Origin: an uncultured Lachnospiraceae bacterium
Lineage (GTDB): Bacteria; Bacillota; Clostridia; Lachnospirales; Lachnospiraceae
Direction of reading: 5' to 3'
Assembly (NCBI GenBank): GCA_947564645.1
Contig: CANOCU010000008.1
Span: 1 to 64,000 of the forward strand
Length of the DNA stretch: 64,000 bases
Under the pieces are notes generated by a model. That model was not told where the DNA came from, searched no databases, and worked only from the letters and a program-made list of their open reading frames with translations. Positions 1 through 6,110 of the stretch are shown piece after piece; positions within the stretch are counted from its first letter, which is position 1, and each line of letters starts with the position of its first letter. The position numbers were made by a program, and so were the translations under genes.

Positions 1-124
1 TTTCCAATTCTACATTTTTATTTTCTTCTTCAGGATTAACATTTTCTTCATTTTCAGCACCTTTTATTGCATTCTCTCGTAATTTTTTTCTTTTATTTTC
101 ATCTATAAAAATCAAGTGGCTCAT
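1..124 (-). CDS. 5' part of an unrecognised gene, cut by the window edge
   Basis: Forty-one codons are visible from an ATG at 122-124. An AAAGGAG ribosome binding site (129-135) sits 4 nt upstream. The visible peptide starts MSHLIFIDENKRKK and is rich in Glu, Asn and Lys, with no membrane segment. I do not recognise the family. Base composition is far more AT-rich than the chromosome to the right. Together with the strong promoter upstream, this suggests cargo or a regulatory gene at the end of a mobile element. That role is inference; the start and reading frame are seen directly. Confidence 0.6.
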   Translation of the reverse strand, partial: MSHLIFIDENKRKKLRENAIKGAENEENVNPEEENKNVELE

Positions 125-142
125 AAAACTCCTTTGCAAAGA

Positions 143-170
143 TAAAGAGTAGGACAACGCCTACTCTTTA
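143..170. promoter_or_regulatory. 11-bp dyad overlapping the -10 and transcription start
   Basis: TAAAGAGTAGG (143-153) and CCTACTCTTTA (160-170) are perfectly complementary around a 6-nt centre. The dyad covers the end of the -10 element and the predicted start site, ending just upstream of the ribosome binding site. It could be a repressor operator or a hairpin at the mRNA 5' end. It lacks the U-run expected of a terminator in either direction. Confidence 0.5.
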
Positions 171-196
171 TATACAAGTTTCATGTTGGTTGTCAA
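169..196 (-). promoter_or_regulatory. Sigma-A-type promoter for the partial gene at the left edge
   Basis: On the minus strand a perfect TTGACA (191-196) is separated by 16 nt from TATATA (169-174). Transcription would start near 162 and read into the gene beginning at 124, after a short leader. The -10 overlaps an inverted repeat at 143-170. Confidence 0.6.
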
Positions 197-228
197 CCTC
201 GCATACATGTAAAAGTATGCATATGCTT

Positions 229-294
229 ATTGTCTGCAACTCGACTCATCATATTGATTTGGACTTTTGTAAGACTTCCAATTGTCTGTAACTT
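229..294. repeat. Degenerate 66-bp direct repeat, copy 1
   Basis: Copy 1 matches copy 2 (341-406) at a spacing of 112 bp. The best-conserved core is GATTTGGA, then about 8 variable bases, then GACTTCCAATTGTCT and an AACTT end. The outer block begins ATTGTCTGCAACT, which itself resembles the repeat end, so the short TTGTCT(G/A)(T/C)AACT box occurs three times (231-241, 283-294, 395-406). Inside each copy TTGGA and TCCAA half-sites can pair. Such an arrangement suits recombinase or replication-protein binding, or a structured RNA; the choice is open. Confidence 0.6.
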
Positions 295-340
295 CCTGCT
301 AGTTACAAGCCTTGTGTACCATATAAGCACACTTGCGTTT

Positions 341-406
341 ATTGTAGGTTGCTCTACTCACCGCAAATGATTTGGAATTTTACCGACTTCCAATTGTCTA
401 CAACTT
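341..406. repeat. Degenerate 66-bp direct repeat, copy 2
   Basis: This is the second copy of the repeat that begins at 229. It has the same core GATTTGGA ... GACTTCCAATTGTCT and the same AACTT end. The internal half-sites are TTGGAA and TTCCAA here, a six-base pairing compared with five in copy 1, so pairing is retained while the spacer changes. It lies 160 bp from the rlmD stop codon. Confidence 0.6.
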
Positions 407-565
407 AGAATGCTTGCACATTAAGAACATCTCTATTCTTATATAACAGTATATACAATTCTTCTCGTTCTTACAATCCAAATTTCAAACAATATTTTAC
501 AATCTTTTTGGATAAATTGCACAACCACAATATTTATCATTCTAATGCTGTGTATTGCCACTTCA
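407..565. other. AT-rich non-coding stretch between the repeats and rlmD
   Basis: No credible reading frame, hairpin terminator or RNA gene was seen. The stretch is strongly AT-rich. It contains a few fragments resembling the repeat core in inverted orientation (TTACAATCCAAAT at 471-483). It follows the rlmD stop codon and would hold that gene's 3' untranslated region. Confidence 0.4.
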
Positions 566-2239
566 TTACTCTTTATTTATCATTCCAAAATATTCCAGTG
601 CTTCTCTAATCATCCTCTCTTTCTCTGGTGGACAGTTGCGAACTTTGTTTCCCTCTGTCTTGGGTTTATTGAAATTTTCCCCTACATCCAAGCCGCACTT
701 TTTCTTGATTTGTGCTATGTACAGATGAGAAACTTTTGTCTGATAATGTTCCCAAATATAGTCCTTAATTTCTTGATAGGTAGCCTTGCCAATGCATTCA
801 CGCCTGTCTGCTTCATTAAGGTCAATTTCTATCTCAATTTTAGTAGATTTGCCACTTGATTTTTTACGCGACAAGAGGACACATGTTTCTGTGTGCACCG
901 TATACGGAAACATATCTACCGGTGTCATCTCCACCACCCTATACTGAACAGTGTTTTCCTTCCCCCTCTTGCCACCAGCTCCTTTTTTCACCGCCTGCCC
1001 CGTCAGATAGGCCAGGTCCCGCGCCAGTGTCTCCGGATTACAGGAAATGTAGACGATCCTGTCCGGCCCCAGACAAAGCATTGCATCCATAAAAGTTTCC
1101 GTACTGCCGCTCCTGGGCGGATCCATAAAGACTACATCCACCTTCTCCCCGGCGTCTGCTAGCTGTGTCATAAATTTTCCGGCATCATTTTGATAGAAAT
1201 CAATATTCTTTACCGCATTGATCTTTGCATTCACGACCGCATCTCTTACCGCGGCCTGGTTTAGTTCCACGCCGATCACCTTACCGGCATATTCCGCTGC
1301 CGCCAGGCCGATCGTCCCAATCCCGCAATAAGCGTCGATCACCGTTTCTTTCCCTGTCAACGCCGCATATTCGATGGCTTTCTCATAAAGCTTCTGTGTC
1401 TGCACCGCATTCACCTGATAAAATGATTTCGATGAGATGCGGAACATTTTTCCACACAGACGATCCTCAATATATCCTTTACCGTAAAGTATCTGTTCTT
1501 TCTCCCCCAACACCATGCTGGTATTCTTGTGATTGATATTCAGAACAATGGTCGAGATTTCAGGATGTAGTTTACATAACGCATCGACAAAATTTTTTCT
1601 GGAAGGAAGGATCGGCGATGAAAGCACCAGTACGACCATGATTTGCCCCGTGCTGCATCCTACTCTGACCATTACATGACGCAGCAGACCGTATCCTGTG
1701 TCTTCATCATAAATCTTGAACTTAAAAGATTTTGCCAGCTCTCTTACCGACCGGATGATCGCATCTGCCCTCTTGTCTTCCAACAGACATTCTTCTACCG
1801 GCACTACCAGATGAGTCTTCTCCTGATAGATGCCGGATATGATCCCTTTTCCCTTTTGATAATCAAATACGGCATGTACCTTATTCCGATAATGATCTGG
1901 ATTCTCCATGCCGATGATCTTGTTCACTTTACCATATTCTTGCAGCAGCTGCCCGACTGTTTTCTGTTTCTCTTTCAACTGCTGATCATAAGGCATCTCA
2001 ATATACTGACACCCGCCACATTTTTGGGCAATAGGACATGATCTGGCGCTCTTACTCTGCTTTCGCTGCTCTTGTGCACTCTGCTCCTTCTGCGGCCTTC
2101 TTGCACCCTGCTCTTTCAGCAACCTTCCTGCATCCTGCTCCTTCTGCTGCCTTCTTGCACCCTGCTCCTTCTGCGGCTTTCCGGCATTCTGTCCTTTCTG
2201 CTCCCTGACTCGATAGGTTCCTCTCCCTTTTTCTGCCAT
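566..2239 (-). CDS. rlmD: 23S rRNA (uracil-1939 C5)-methyltransferase RlmD (RumA) with a C-terminal extension
   Basis: This enzyme transfers a methyl group from SAM to U1939 of 23S rRNA. Seen: an Fe-S cysteine motif CPIAQKCGGC (about residues 68-77), a SAM-binding segment AYCGIGTIGLA, and the catalytic SCNP motif. The family normally ends soon after the ETCVLLSRK segment. Here 91 more codons (566-841) follow, noticeably more AT-rich, ending in CPPEKERMIREALEYFGMI. I know similar tails from Firmicutes RlmD genes next to integrated elements. Residues 20-60 carry an in-frame QKEQGAR-like repeat. The start at 2239 was preferred because an AGAGAAGAG stretch lies upstream. Without the tail the call would still be certain. 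Confidence 0.9.
   Translation of the reverse strand: MAEKGRGTYRVREQKGQNAGKPQKEQGARRQQKEQDAGRLLKEQGARRPQKEQSAQEQRKQSKSARSCPIAQKCGGCQYIEMPYDQQLKEKQKTVGQLLQEYGKVNKIIGMENPDHYRNKVHAVFDYQKGKGIISGIYQEKTHLVVPVEECLLEDKRADAIIRSVRELAKSFKFKIYDEDTGYGLLRHVMVRVGCSTGQIMVVLVLSSPILPSRKNFVDALCKLHPEISTIVLNINHKNTSMVLGEKEQILYGKGYIEDRLCGKMFRISSKSFYQVNAVQTQKLYEKAIEYAALTGKETVIDAYCGIGTIGLAAAEYAGKVIGVELNQAAVRDAVVNAKINAVKNIDFYQNDAGKFMTQLADAGEKVDVVFMDPPRSGSTETFMDAMLCLGPDRIVYISCNPETLARDLAYLTGQAVKKGAGGKRGKENTVQYRVVEMTPVDMFPYTVHTETCVLLSRKKSSGKSTKIEIEIDLNEADRRECIGKATYQEIKDYIWEHYQTKVSHLYIAQIKKKCGLDVGENFNKPKTEGNKVRNCPPEKERMIREALEYFGMINKE
2052..2190 (-). repeat. In-frame tandem repeat in the N-terminal region of rlmD
   Basis: About four to five imperfect units of roughly 30 nt encode a QKEQGARR-like decapeptide before the Fe-S domain. 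The plus strand shows recurring CTGCTCCTTCTGC blocks. This linker is low-complexity, Gln/Lys/Glu/Arg-rich and absent from typical RlmD. Length change by slippage would stay in frame if whole units are gained or lost. Confidence 0.6.
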
Positions 2240-2322
2240 CTGCTCTTCTCTCCATTCCTCTCTACTCGCCGCACAGCCCACACGCCGTCATAGCAGCATA
2301 TTCCTCTATATGAGCCTGCGCA

Positions 2323-2350
2323 TAAAAGATCCCCAGGATTTCTCCCGGGG
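2323..2350 (-). terminator. Probable Rho-independent terminator after the 83-residue gene
   Basis: On the minus strand CCCCGGG (2344-2350) pairs with CCTGGGG (2331-2337), including one G-U pair, around a 6-nt loop. ATCTTTT follows. It starts 17 nt past the stop codon at 2367. Confidence 0.5.
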
Positions 2351-2366
2351 TCATACGCTGCAAAGA

Positions 2367-2618
2367 TTACACGACTCCAACCTTGACGCAATCCATACCT
2401 GCCACCAGATCCCTCGCAAGCAGGCTGTCTGCCTCATTGATCCGAATCGTAAAAACATTTTTGTTATTCCAAATTCTCTTATCCTGCCATTCTATAAAAA
2501 AGGAAATACGGTTTGTGACCAGTAACTTCGCCAACTTGTCCTTGCTCTCTATCCCATATACCTTACAAAACGGAATCTCATGATTAAAAAAGAGTGCATT
2601 AAAATTAAGTGCTGCCAT
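2367..2618 (-). CDS. Conserved Lachnospiraceae protein of unknown function (83 aa)
   Basis: The product starts MAALNFNALFFNHEIPFCKVYG. A good ribosome binding site (GGGGGAAGG) precedes the ATG and a probable terminator follows, so this is a real single gene. No membrane segment or metal motif is visible. A mixed alpha/beta composition with IEWQDKRIWNNKNVFTIRI suggests a small soluble domain. I recall very similar small proteins in other Lachnospiraceae but know no function. It sits just upstream of rlmD in the same direction, but with its own terminator. Confidence 0.7.
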   Translation of the reverse strand: MAALNFNALFFNHEIPFCKVYGIESKDKLAKLLVTNRISFFIEWQDKRIWNNKNVFTIRINEADSLLARDLVAGMDCVKVGVV

Positions 2619-2960
2619 GATCCTTCCCCCATAAGCCTGAATTTCTGTCGTATTTTTCTGTATCTCTTGGCTTTATGTTAACTTATATGGCAATTATATA
2701 CTATAAATTACATAAAAATCAACCCATTTTGAGCTGAAAATATTAAAAAAGCAACATCTTCTGCAATAAGCGCAGCTTTTGTTCCGTGCGCGAAGCTGCG
2801 CATCATTACCCGAAGGGCTTTTGGCTCATAGGACACACTTTCCTATGAAAGAACAATATGTTTTACGCTGTACACGTAAAGTGAAATACTGTATAATGAT
2901 TGCTATCAAAGATTTAAGAACGACATGACAGATATTTATAGAAAAAGGAGCACAAACTTT
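2619..2960. other. Intergenic region with divergent promoters and one dyad
   Basis: This 342-bp gap separates two divergent small genes. It holds a perfect 9-bp inverted repeat, GCGCAGCTT (2770-2778) and AAGCTGCGC (2793-2801), around 14 nt. There is no U-run, so it may be an operator or mRNA hairpin rather than a terminator. It also holds a promoter for the plus-strand gene. No tRNA or other RNA gene was recognised. Confidence 0.4.
2869..2897 (+). promoter_or_regulatory. Likely promoter of the small membrane protein gene at 2961
   Basis: A perfect TATAAT (2892-2897) lies 17 nt downstream of a weak TGTACA (2869-2874). It is 64 bp upstream of the start codon on the same strand. Confidence 0.45.
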
Positions 2961-3242
2961 ATGAAAAAGAAAACGCCCAAACAGATCGCCGCGTTATTCT
3001 GCGTAATCCTGCTTGTTTCCCTGTACATTGTTACTTTCATTGCAGCCTGCCTCGATACTGCCAGTTCCGGCCGTCTCTTTGCTGCATGTCTGGCTGCTAC
3101 CATCATCCTGCCCGTTCTTTTCTGGATCCTTCTCTGGTTCCATGGTATGTGGAAAAAAAGGCAGGAAGAAGCCCTGGACAGTCTGTCTGGCGTGGACGCG
3201 TCTTCCGGAGCAAACCAAACTGATACTACAAATCGATCCTGA
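2961..3242 (+). CDS. Small two-helix membrane protein, unknown function (93 aa)
   Basis: The start at 2961 follows an AAAGGAG ribosome binding site (2944-2950), so a longer in-frame version from 2925 is unlikely. Two hydrophobic segments, about residues 10-30 and 38-60, are joined by a short SSGRLF turn. A basic WKKRQEEALDS region and a polar tail follow. Topology prediction would place both ends in the cytoplasm. I do not recognise a named family. It is monocistronic, with the LytTR/ABC cluster converging on it. Confidence 0.6.
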   Translation: MKKKTPKQIAALFCVILLVSLYIVTFIAACLDTASSGRLFAACLAATIILPVLFWILLWFHGMWKKRQEEALDSLSGVDASSGANQTDTTNRS

Positions 3243-3311
3243 CTGATTCCAAATCCAACTCTGTCTTTGGATGCCTGTCGGCTCTCAAACCCGGACGGTC
3301 TCCATCATATA

Positions 3312-4007
3312 TTATGTCAACCCCTTCCGCCGATAGGCCAGGGCAAATAGAGCTGCTGCCATGACACTGTTGATCATAATGACGATCACGTTCTCCGGCC
3401 TGGCCGCTGCCTCTGTTCTCAGCCCGTTTAACAGTTGCTGAATATGTTGTGAATATACGAGGCTGGCTGCTGTCTCTATGTTTTTGTTAAACATGGCAAG
3501 CATAGGCAGAAACGCAATGATCATCATGACCGGCATGGAGATCGCTGTCGCCGTTATCTGGTTTCTGCTCCAAATACCGATCGCAGCACCGATCAGGGTC
3601 GATGTGAGCGTTCCCGCTGCCATGATCAGCAGAAATGACAGCAGATCTCTTCCCGCATATCCGCCAAGTACGGCAAAAATACCACTGCCGGCCATACAGG
3701 CGCCAAAGACAAACCCGCCCACTCCGCATAGATATTCCATCGGCTTTACATTGGCATAAAGCAGCACCTGCAGCGTATTCTTTTCTTTTTCCTCCGAAAT
3801 AACGGCTGCCATCGCGCTTAAGGGCGCCATGCTGATATGCATCACCGCAAACATGCCGACAAAAAAATTTTCCGGCAGATCCTCTACCTGGATCGCATTT
3901 TCCATAACAGCTGCTACGATTGGATATATCACAAATTGGATCAGCACCGTTATGTTTTTGACCGTATCCTTACCCTGTTTCTGAAAGACAATACCCATAT
4001 TTTTCAT
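3312..4007 (-). CDS. ABC-2 type transporter permease of the LytTR module
   Basis: This 231-residue protein has about six hydrophobic segments. It also has the ISEEKEKNTLQVLLYANVKPMEY stretch, which is the cytoplasmic signature loop of ABC-2 exporters (conserved E-K-N/G-T-L pattern). It lies 29 bp downstream of the ATPase gene on the same strand, behind an AGGAAAGGGG ribosome binding site, so the two likely form one exporter. The substrate is unknown. With the LytTR regulator and DUF3021 protein upstream it completes a four-gene operon. Confidence 0.8.
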   Translation of the reverse strand: MKNMGIVFQKQGKDTVKNITVLIQFVIYPIVAAVMENAIQVEDLPENFFVGMFAVMHISMAPLSAMAAVISEEKEKNTLQVLLYANVKPMEYLCGVGGFVFGACMAGSGIFAVLGGYAGRDLLSFLLIMAAGTLTSTLIGAAIGIWSRNQITATAISMPVMMIIAFLPMLAMFNKNIETAASLVYSQHIQQLLNGLRTEAAARPENVIVIMINSVMAAALFALAYRRKGLT

Positions 4008-4036
4008 AACAATTCCCCTTTCCTGCCTGGCCTCTT

Positions 4037-4903
4037 CTACTCCAGTCCCCTCCCCGTCAGTTCCAGAAAGACAGATTCCAAATCCGGTTCCGTGGAGTGT
4101 ATCGTCTCGATCTGTCCCTTCTGCATATACTCATAGAGGATATCTGCCGATTCCCACGTATTGGGCAGTTCGGTATCCTTCCCGCCATACAGACGAATCT
4201 TCAGCCTCCTCATATGATCGTATCTTCTGTTGATCTCCTGGGGTTCTCCGTACTCCACGATCGTACCCTCATACAGGAGTGCAACATGTTTACATAACTT
4301 CTCCGCCTCCACCATATTGTGCGTTGTCAGAAAGATGGTCGCGCCGTCCTTACGCAATTGTCCGATCAGCTCATGGATCCGTCGGGCCGCAACAGGATCA
4401 AGGCCGCTTGTAGGCTCGTCAAGGAACAGGAACGCCGGACGATGCAGCACTGCCCTCGCCAGGGCCAGTCTGCCTCTCATTCCCTTTGACAGTTTCTGCA
4501 CCGGGCATTTTCTGTCTTCATACAGCCCGACGCACTGCAGAACTTCCCTGATCCGCTGCGGCTGCACTTCATACAGACCCGCACACAATCTCAGATTATC
4601 CATGCAGGACAGTCTCTCATAGAATCCGAAATGATCCATCATCATCCCGATCTGCCTGTAAATTTCCTTCTTTGCATCCGCCATATTGTATTCACCCAGA
4701 AAAACGCTGCCCGCTGAAGGCTTAAGCTGCCCTGTCAGTATTTTGATCAGCGTTGTCTTGCCGGCTCCCGAAGGACCAAGCAGACCCAGGATCTCTCCCC
4801 TCTCCACAGAAAACGAGATTCCCCGAAGCACTTCCTTCTCGCCGAAACTATGTGCTACATCAAGCACCCTGATCGCAGTTTCCGTCTTAATCCTCATTTT
4901 CAC
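4037..4903 (-). CDS. ABC transporter ATP-binding protein of the LytTR module
   Basis: This ATPase energises the adjacent ABC-2 permease. Seen: Walker A LLGPSGAGKTT, the unusual but permitted signature LSKGMRGRLALARAV, Walker B FLFLDEPTSGLDP, and a TTHNM switch histidine. Reading frame stays open further upstream but would run through the DUF3021 gene in another frame. The GTG at 4901-4903 has a GAGGGG ribosome binding site 5 nt upstream and was chosen; an ATG at 4895-4897 is the alternative. The gap from the DUF3021 stop is 17 nt. Confidence 0.85.
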   Translation of the reverse strand: MKMRIKTETAIRVLDVAHSFGEKEVLRGISFSVERGEILGLLGPSGAGKTTLIKILTGQLKPSAGSVFLGEYNMADAKKEIYRQIGMMMDHFGFYERLSCMDNLRLCAGLYEVQPQRIREVLQCVGLYEDRKCPVQKLSKGMRGRLALARAVLHRPAFLFLDEPTSGLDPVAARRIHELIGQLRKDGATIFLTTHNMVEAEKLCKHVALLYEGTIVEYGEPQEINRRYDHMRRLKIRLYGGKDTELPNTWESADILYEYMQKGQIETIHSTEPDLESVFLELTGRGLE

Positions 4904-4920
4904 ATTAACCCCTCTCTTTT

Positions 4921-5394
4921 CTACTCCGTCTTTTCCTTGATCTTTCGCAGGGCCTCCTCCATCTTCCGGTTCTCCGACTTCTCTTTCAGTTGTGTGACAA
5001 CCAGGCTTCCCCCAAAGCACAGCGCAAATGTGACCAGAAAGGATGCCCAGGCCTGCCACTGACCGACCGGAAACCAGCCAAACAGGACCGTACACAGCAC
5101 GATCACCACGATCGTAGCTGACAGCATACATACTGTGCGCATCGTGACCGACATCCATTTGATCACTCTGTCCGTAAAGAAAAGATAGCGAAATCCCGTG
5201 ATACAGACTGAAACGCCAAGAAACTGCATCATCGTTTCCACTGAGATCCCCTCCTTGCCAAGAGAATAGATCGTGGAGACGCTTTGCGCCTCCTCCCCCA
5301 CAAGCAGGCACAGCACACTCATGACAAAAACACTGAACCCGAAAGTGACCATCACCTGCCCCAAATAATCAAATATTGTTTTTCTCTCTTCCAT
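4921..5394 (-). CDS. DUF3021 family four-helix membrane protein
   Basis: This 157-residue protein has four hydrophobic segments at about 12-33, 54-72, 83-103 and 114-133, then a basic Lys/Glu-rich cytoplasmic tail. DUF3021 genes characteristically follow LytTR regulator genes. In streptococcal LytTR regulatory systems (HdrRM, BrsRM) the membrane partner restrains the regulator, and I infer the same role here. The start at 5394 was chosen over an in-frame TTG at 5448. Between the LytTR stop and this start a 27-bp unit is partly duplicated: the 15-mer TTCTTCCGTCCAAAC occurs at 5409 and 5436 on the plus strand. Confidence 0.8.
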   Translation of the reverse strand: MEERKTIFDYLGQVMVTFGFSVFVMSVLCLLVGEEAQSVSTIYSLGKEGISVETMMQFLGVSVCITGFRYLFFTDRVIKWMSVTMRTVCMLSATIVVIVLCTVLFGWFPVGQWQAWASFLVTFALCFGGSLVVTQLKEKSENRKMEEALRKIKEKTE

Positions 5395-5454
5395 CCTGAT
5401 CCGTTCCCTTCTTCCGTCCAAACCTCTTGATTTCTTTCTTCCGTCCAAACTTCA

Positions 5455-5898
5455 TCATTCCACAAGTCCCAGTTTTCGTTTTAACGCCTCCACATACTGT
5501 CTGGATACGATGATCATCTCTCCGTTCTCGATCGTTACCCGGATCCTCCGGTTGATATCCCGCTTCAGGGATTTGATCGCGCGCAGCTGTATGAGGCAGG
5601 ATTTACTGGCTCTGAAAAATCCGTATTCCTCCAACTGCTCTTCCAGTTCATAGAGCCGCAGTCCTGACTCATAAACTCCCTTTTCCGTATAGACGAACGT
5701 TTTTCTGTCTACGGCTTCAATATAAAGAATCGCAGAGACGTCCAGGATAAATGTCTCCTCCCCGGCTGTGACTACCAGCTGTTTCTCCATGATCCTCACC
5801 ATGCCGATCAGCTTCTCCAGTTCCGGAGTCAGCTTATTGCAGGCAATGCTGACGCAGGTCTCTTCAATGCTGCTGTCCACTTTAATCTCTACCTTCAT
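5455..5898 (-). CDS. LytTR-family DNA-binding transcriptional regulator (no receiver domain)
   Basis: The 147-residue protein has a short N-terminal part (about 1-45). A LytTR domain with ILDVSAILYIEAVDRKTFVYT and GFFRASKSCLIQLRAI covers the rest. No receiver domain is present, so it is not a two-component partner. It opens the operon with DUF3021, ATPase and permease genes, and the RBS AAGGGGG is good. Known LytTR-only regulators usually activate their own operon under control of the membrane partner. That it controls the exporter here is inferred from gene order. Confidence 0.85.
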   Translation of the reverse strand: MKVEIKVDSSIEETCVSIACNKLTPELEKLIGMVRIMEKQLVVTAGEETFILDVSAILYIEAVDRKTFVYTEKGVYESGLRLYELEEQLEEYGFFRASKSCLIQLRAIKSLKRDINRRIRVTIENGEMIIVSRQYVEALKRKLGLVE

Positions 5899-5978
5899 AC
5901 TTCCCCCTTAAGAACCTCAAACTGCCGGTGGAAAAGTCCTGGCTGCTTCCCGGATTCCATCCTCTTCCTACCGGTATT

Positions 5979-6007
5979 ACCATACCACATAGCAGAAACC
6001 GTCACAA
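5979..6007 (-). promoter_or_regulatory. Possible promoter of the LytTR-DUF3021-ABC operon
   Basis: TTGTGA (6002-6007) and TATGGT (5979-5984) are spaced by 17 nt on the minus strand, 80 bp upstream of the LytTR start. Both boxes are moderate matches. Confidence 0.4.
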
Positions 6008-6052
6008 TACACCGAATCCTATCCTGCCAGAAACACGGCCCAAGATGCCAGA

Positions 6053-6081
6053 AAAGCGGCACGTCCAAGCCGTGCCGCTTT
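6053..6081 (-). terminator. Terminator downstream of the acyltransferase gene
   Basis: An 11-bp perfect stem, AAAGCGGCACG (6053-6063) with CGTGCCGCTTT (6071-6081), encloses a 7-nt loop. On the minus strand it ends in a short run of T. It lies 30 bp past the stop at 6111 and separates that gene from the LytTR operon. Confidence 0.7.
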
Positions 6082-6110
6082 CCATTACATACGTTATCTA
6101 TATATTTAGT

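Noticed and set aside
143..170. Terminator family shared with 61905-61932, since both stems contain AAAGAGT
   Set aside because: The shared bases are few and the loops and lower stems differ. Only the second has a terminator-like tail, so chance similarity is likely.
229..406. Retron or other reverse-transcriptase-linked non-coding RNA
   Set aside because: No reverse transcriptase or partner gene is visible in the window, and the two copies look like direct repeats rather than one folded RNA.
545..859. Plus-strand open frame of 104 codons over the rlmD 3' end
   Set aside because: It is antisense to the RlmD extension, has no ribosome binding site, and does not resemble a protein family.
2052..2190. 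Repeated blocks resembling a short CRISPR array
   Set aside because: Units of about 30 nt are contiguous, without unique spacers, and translate in frame within rlmD.
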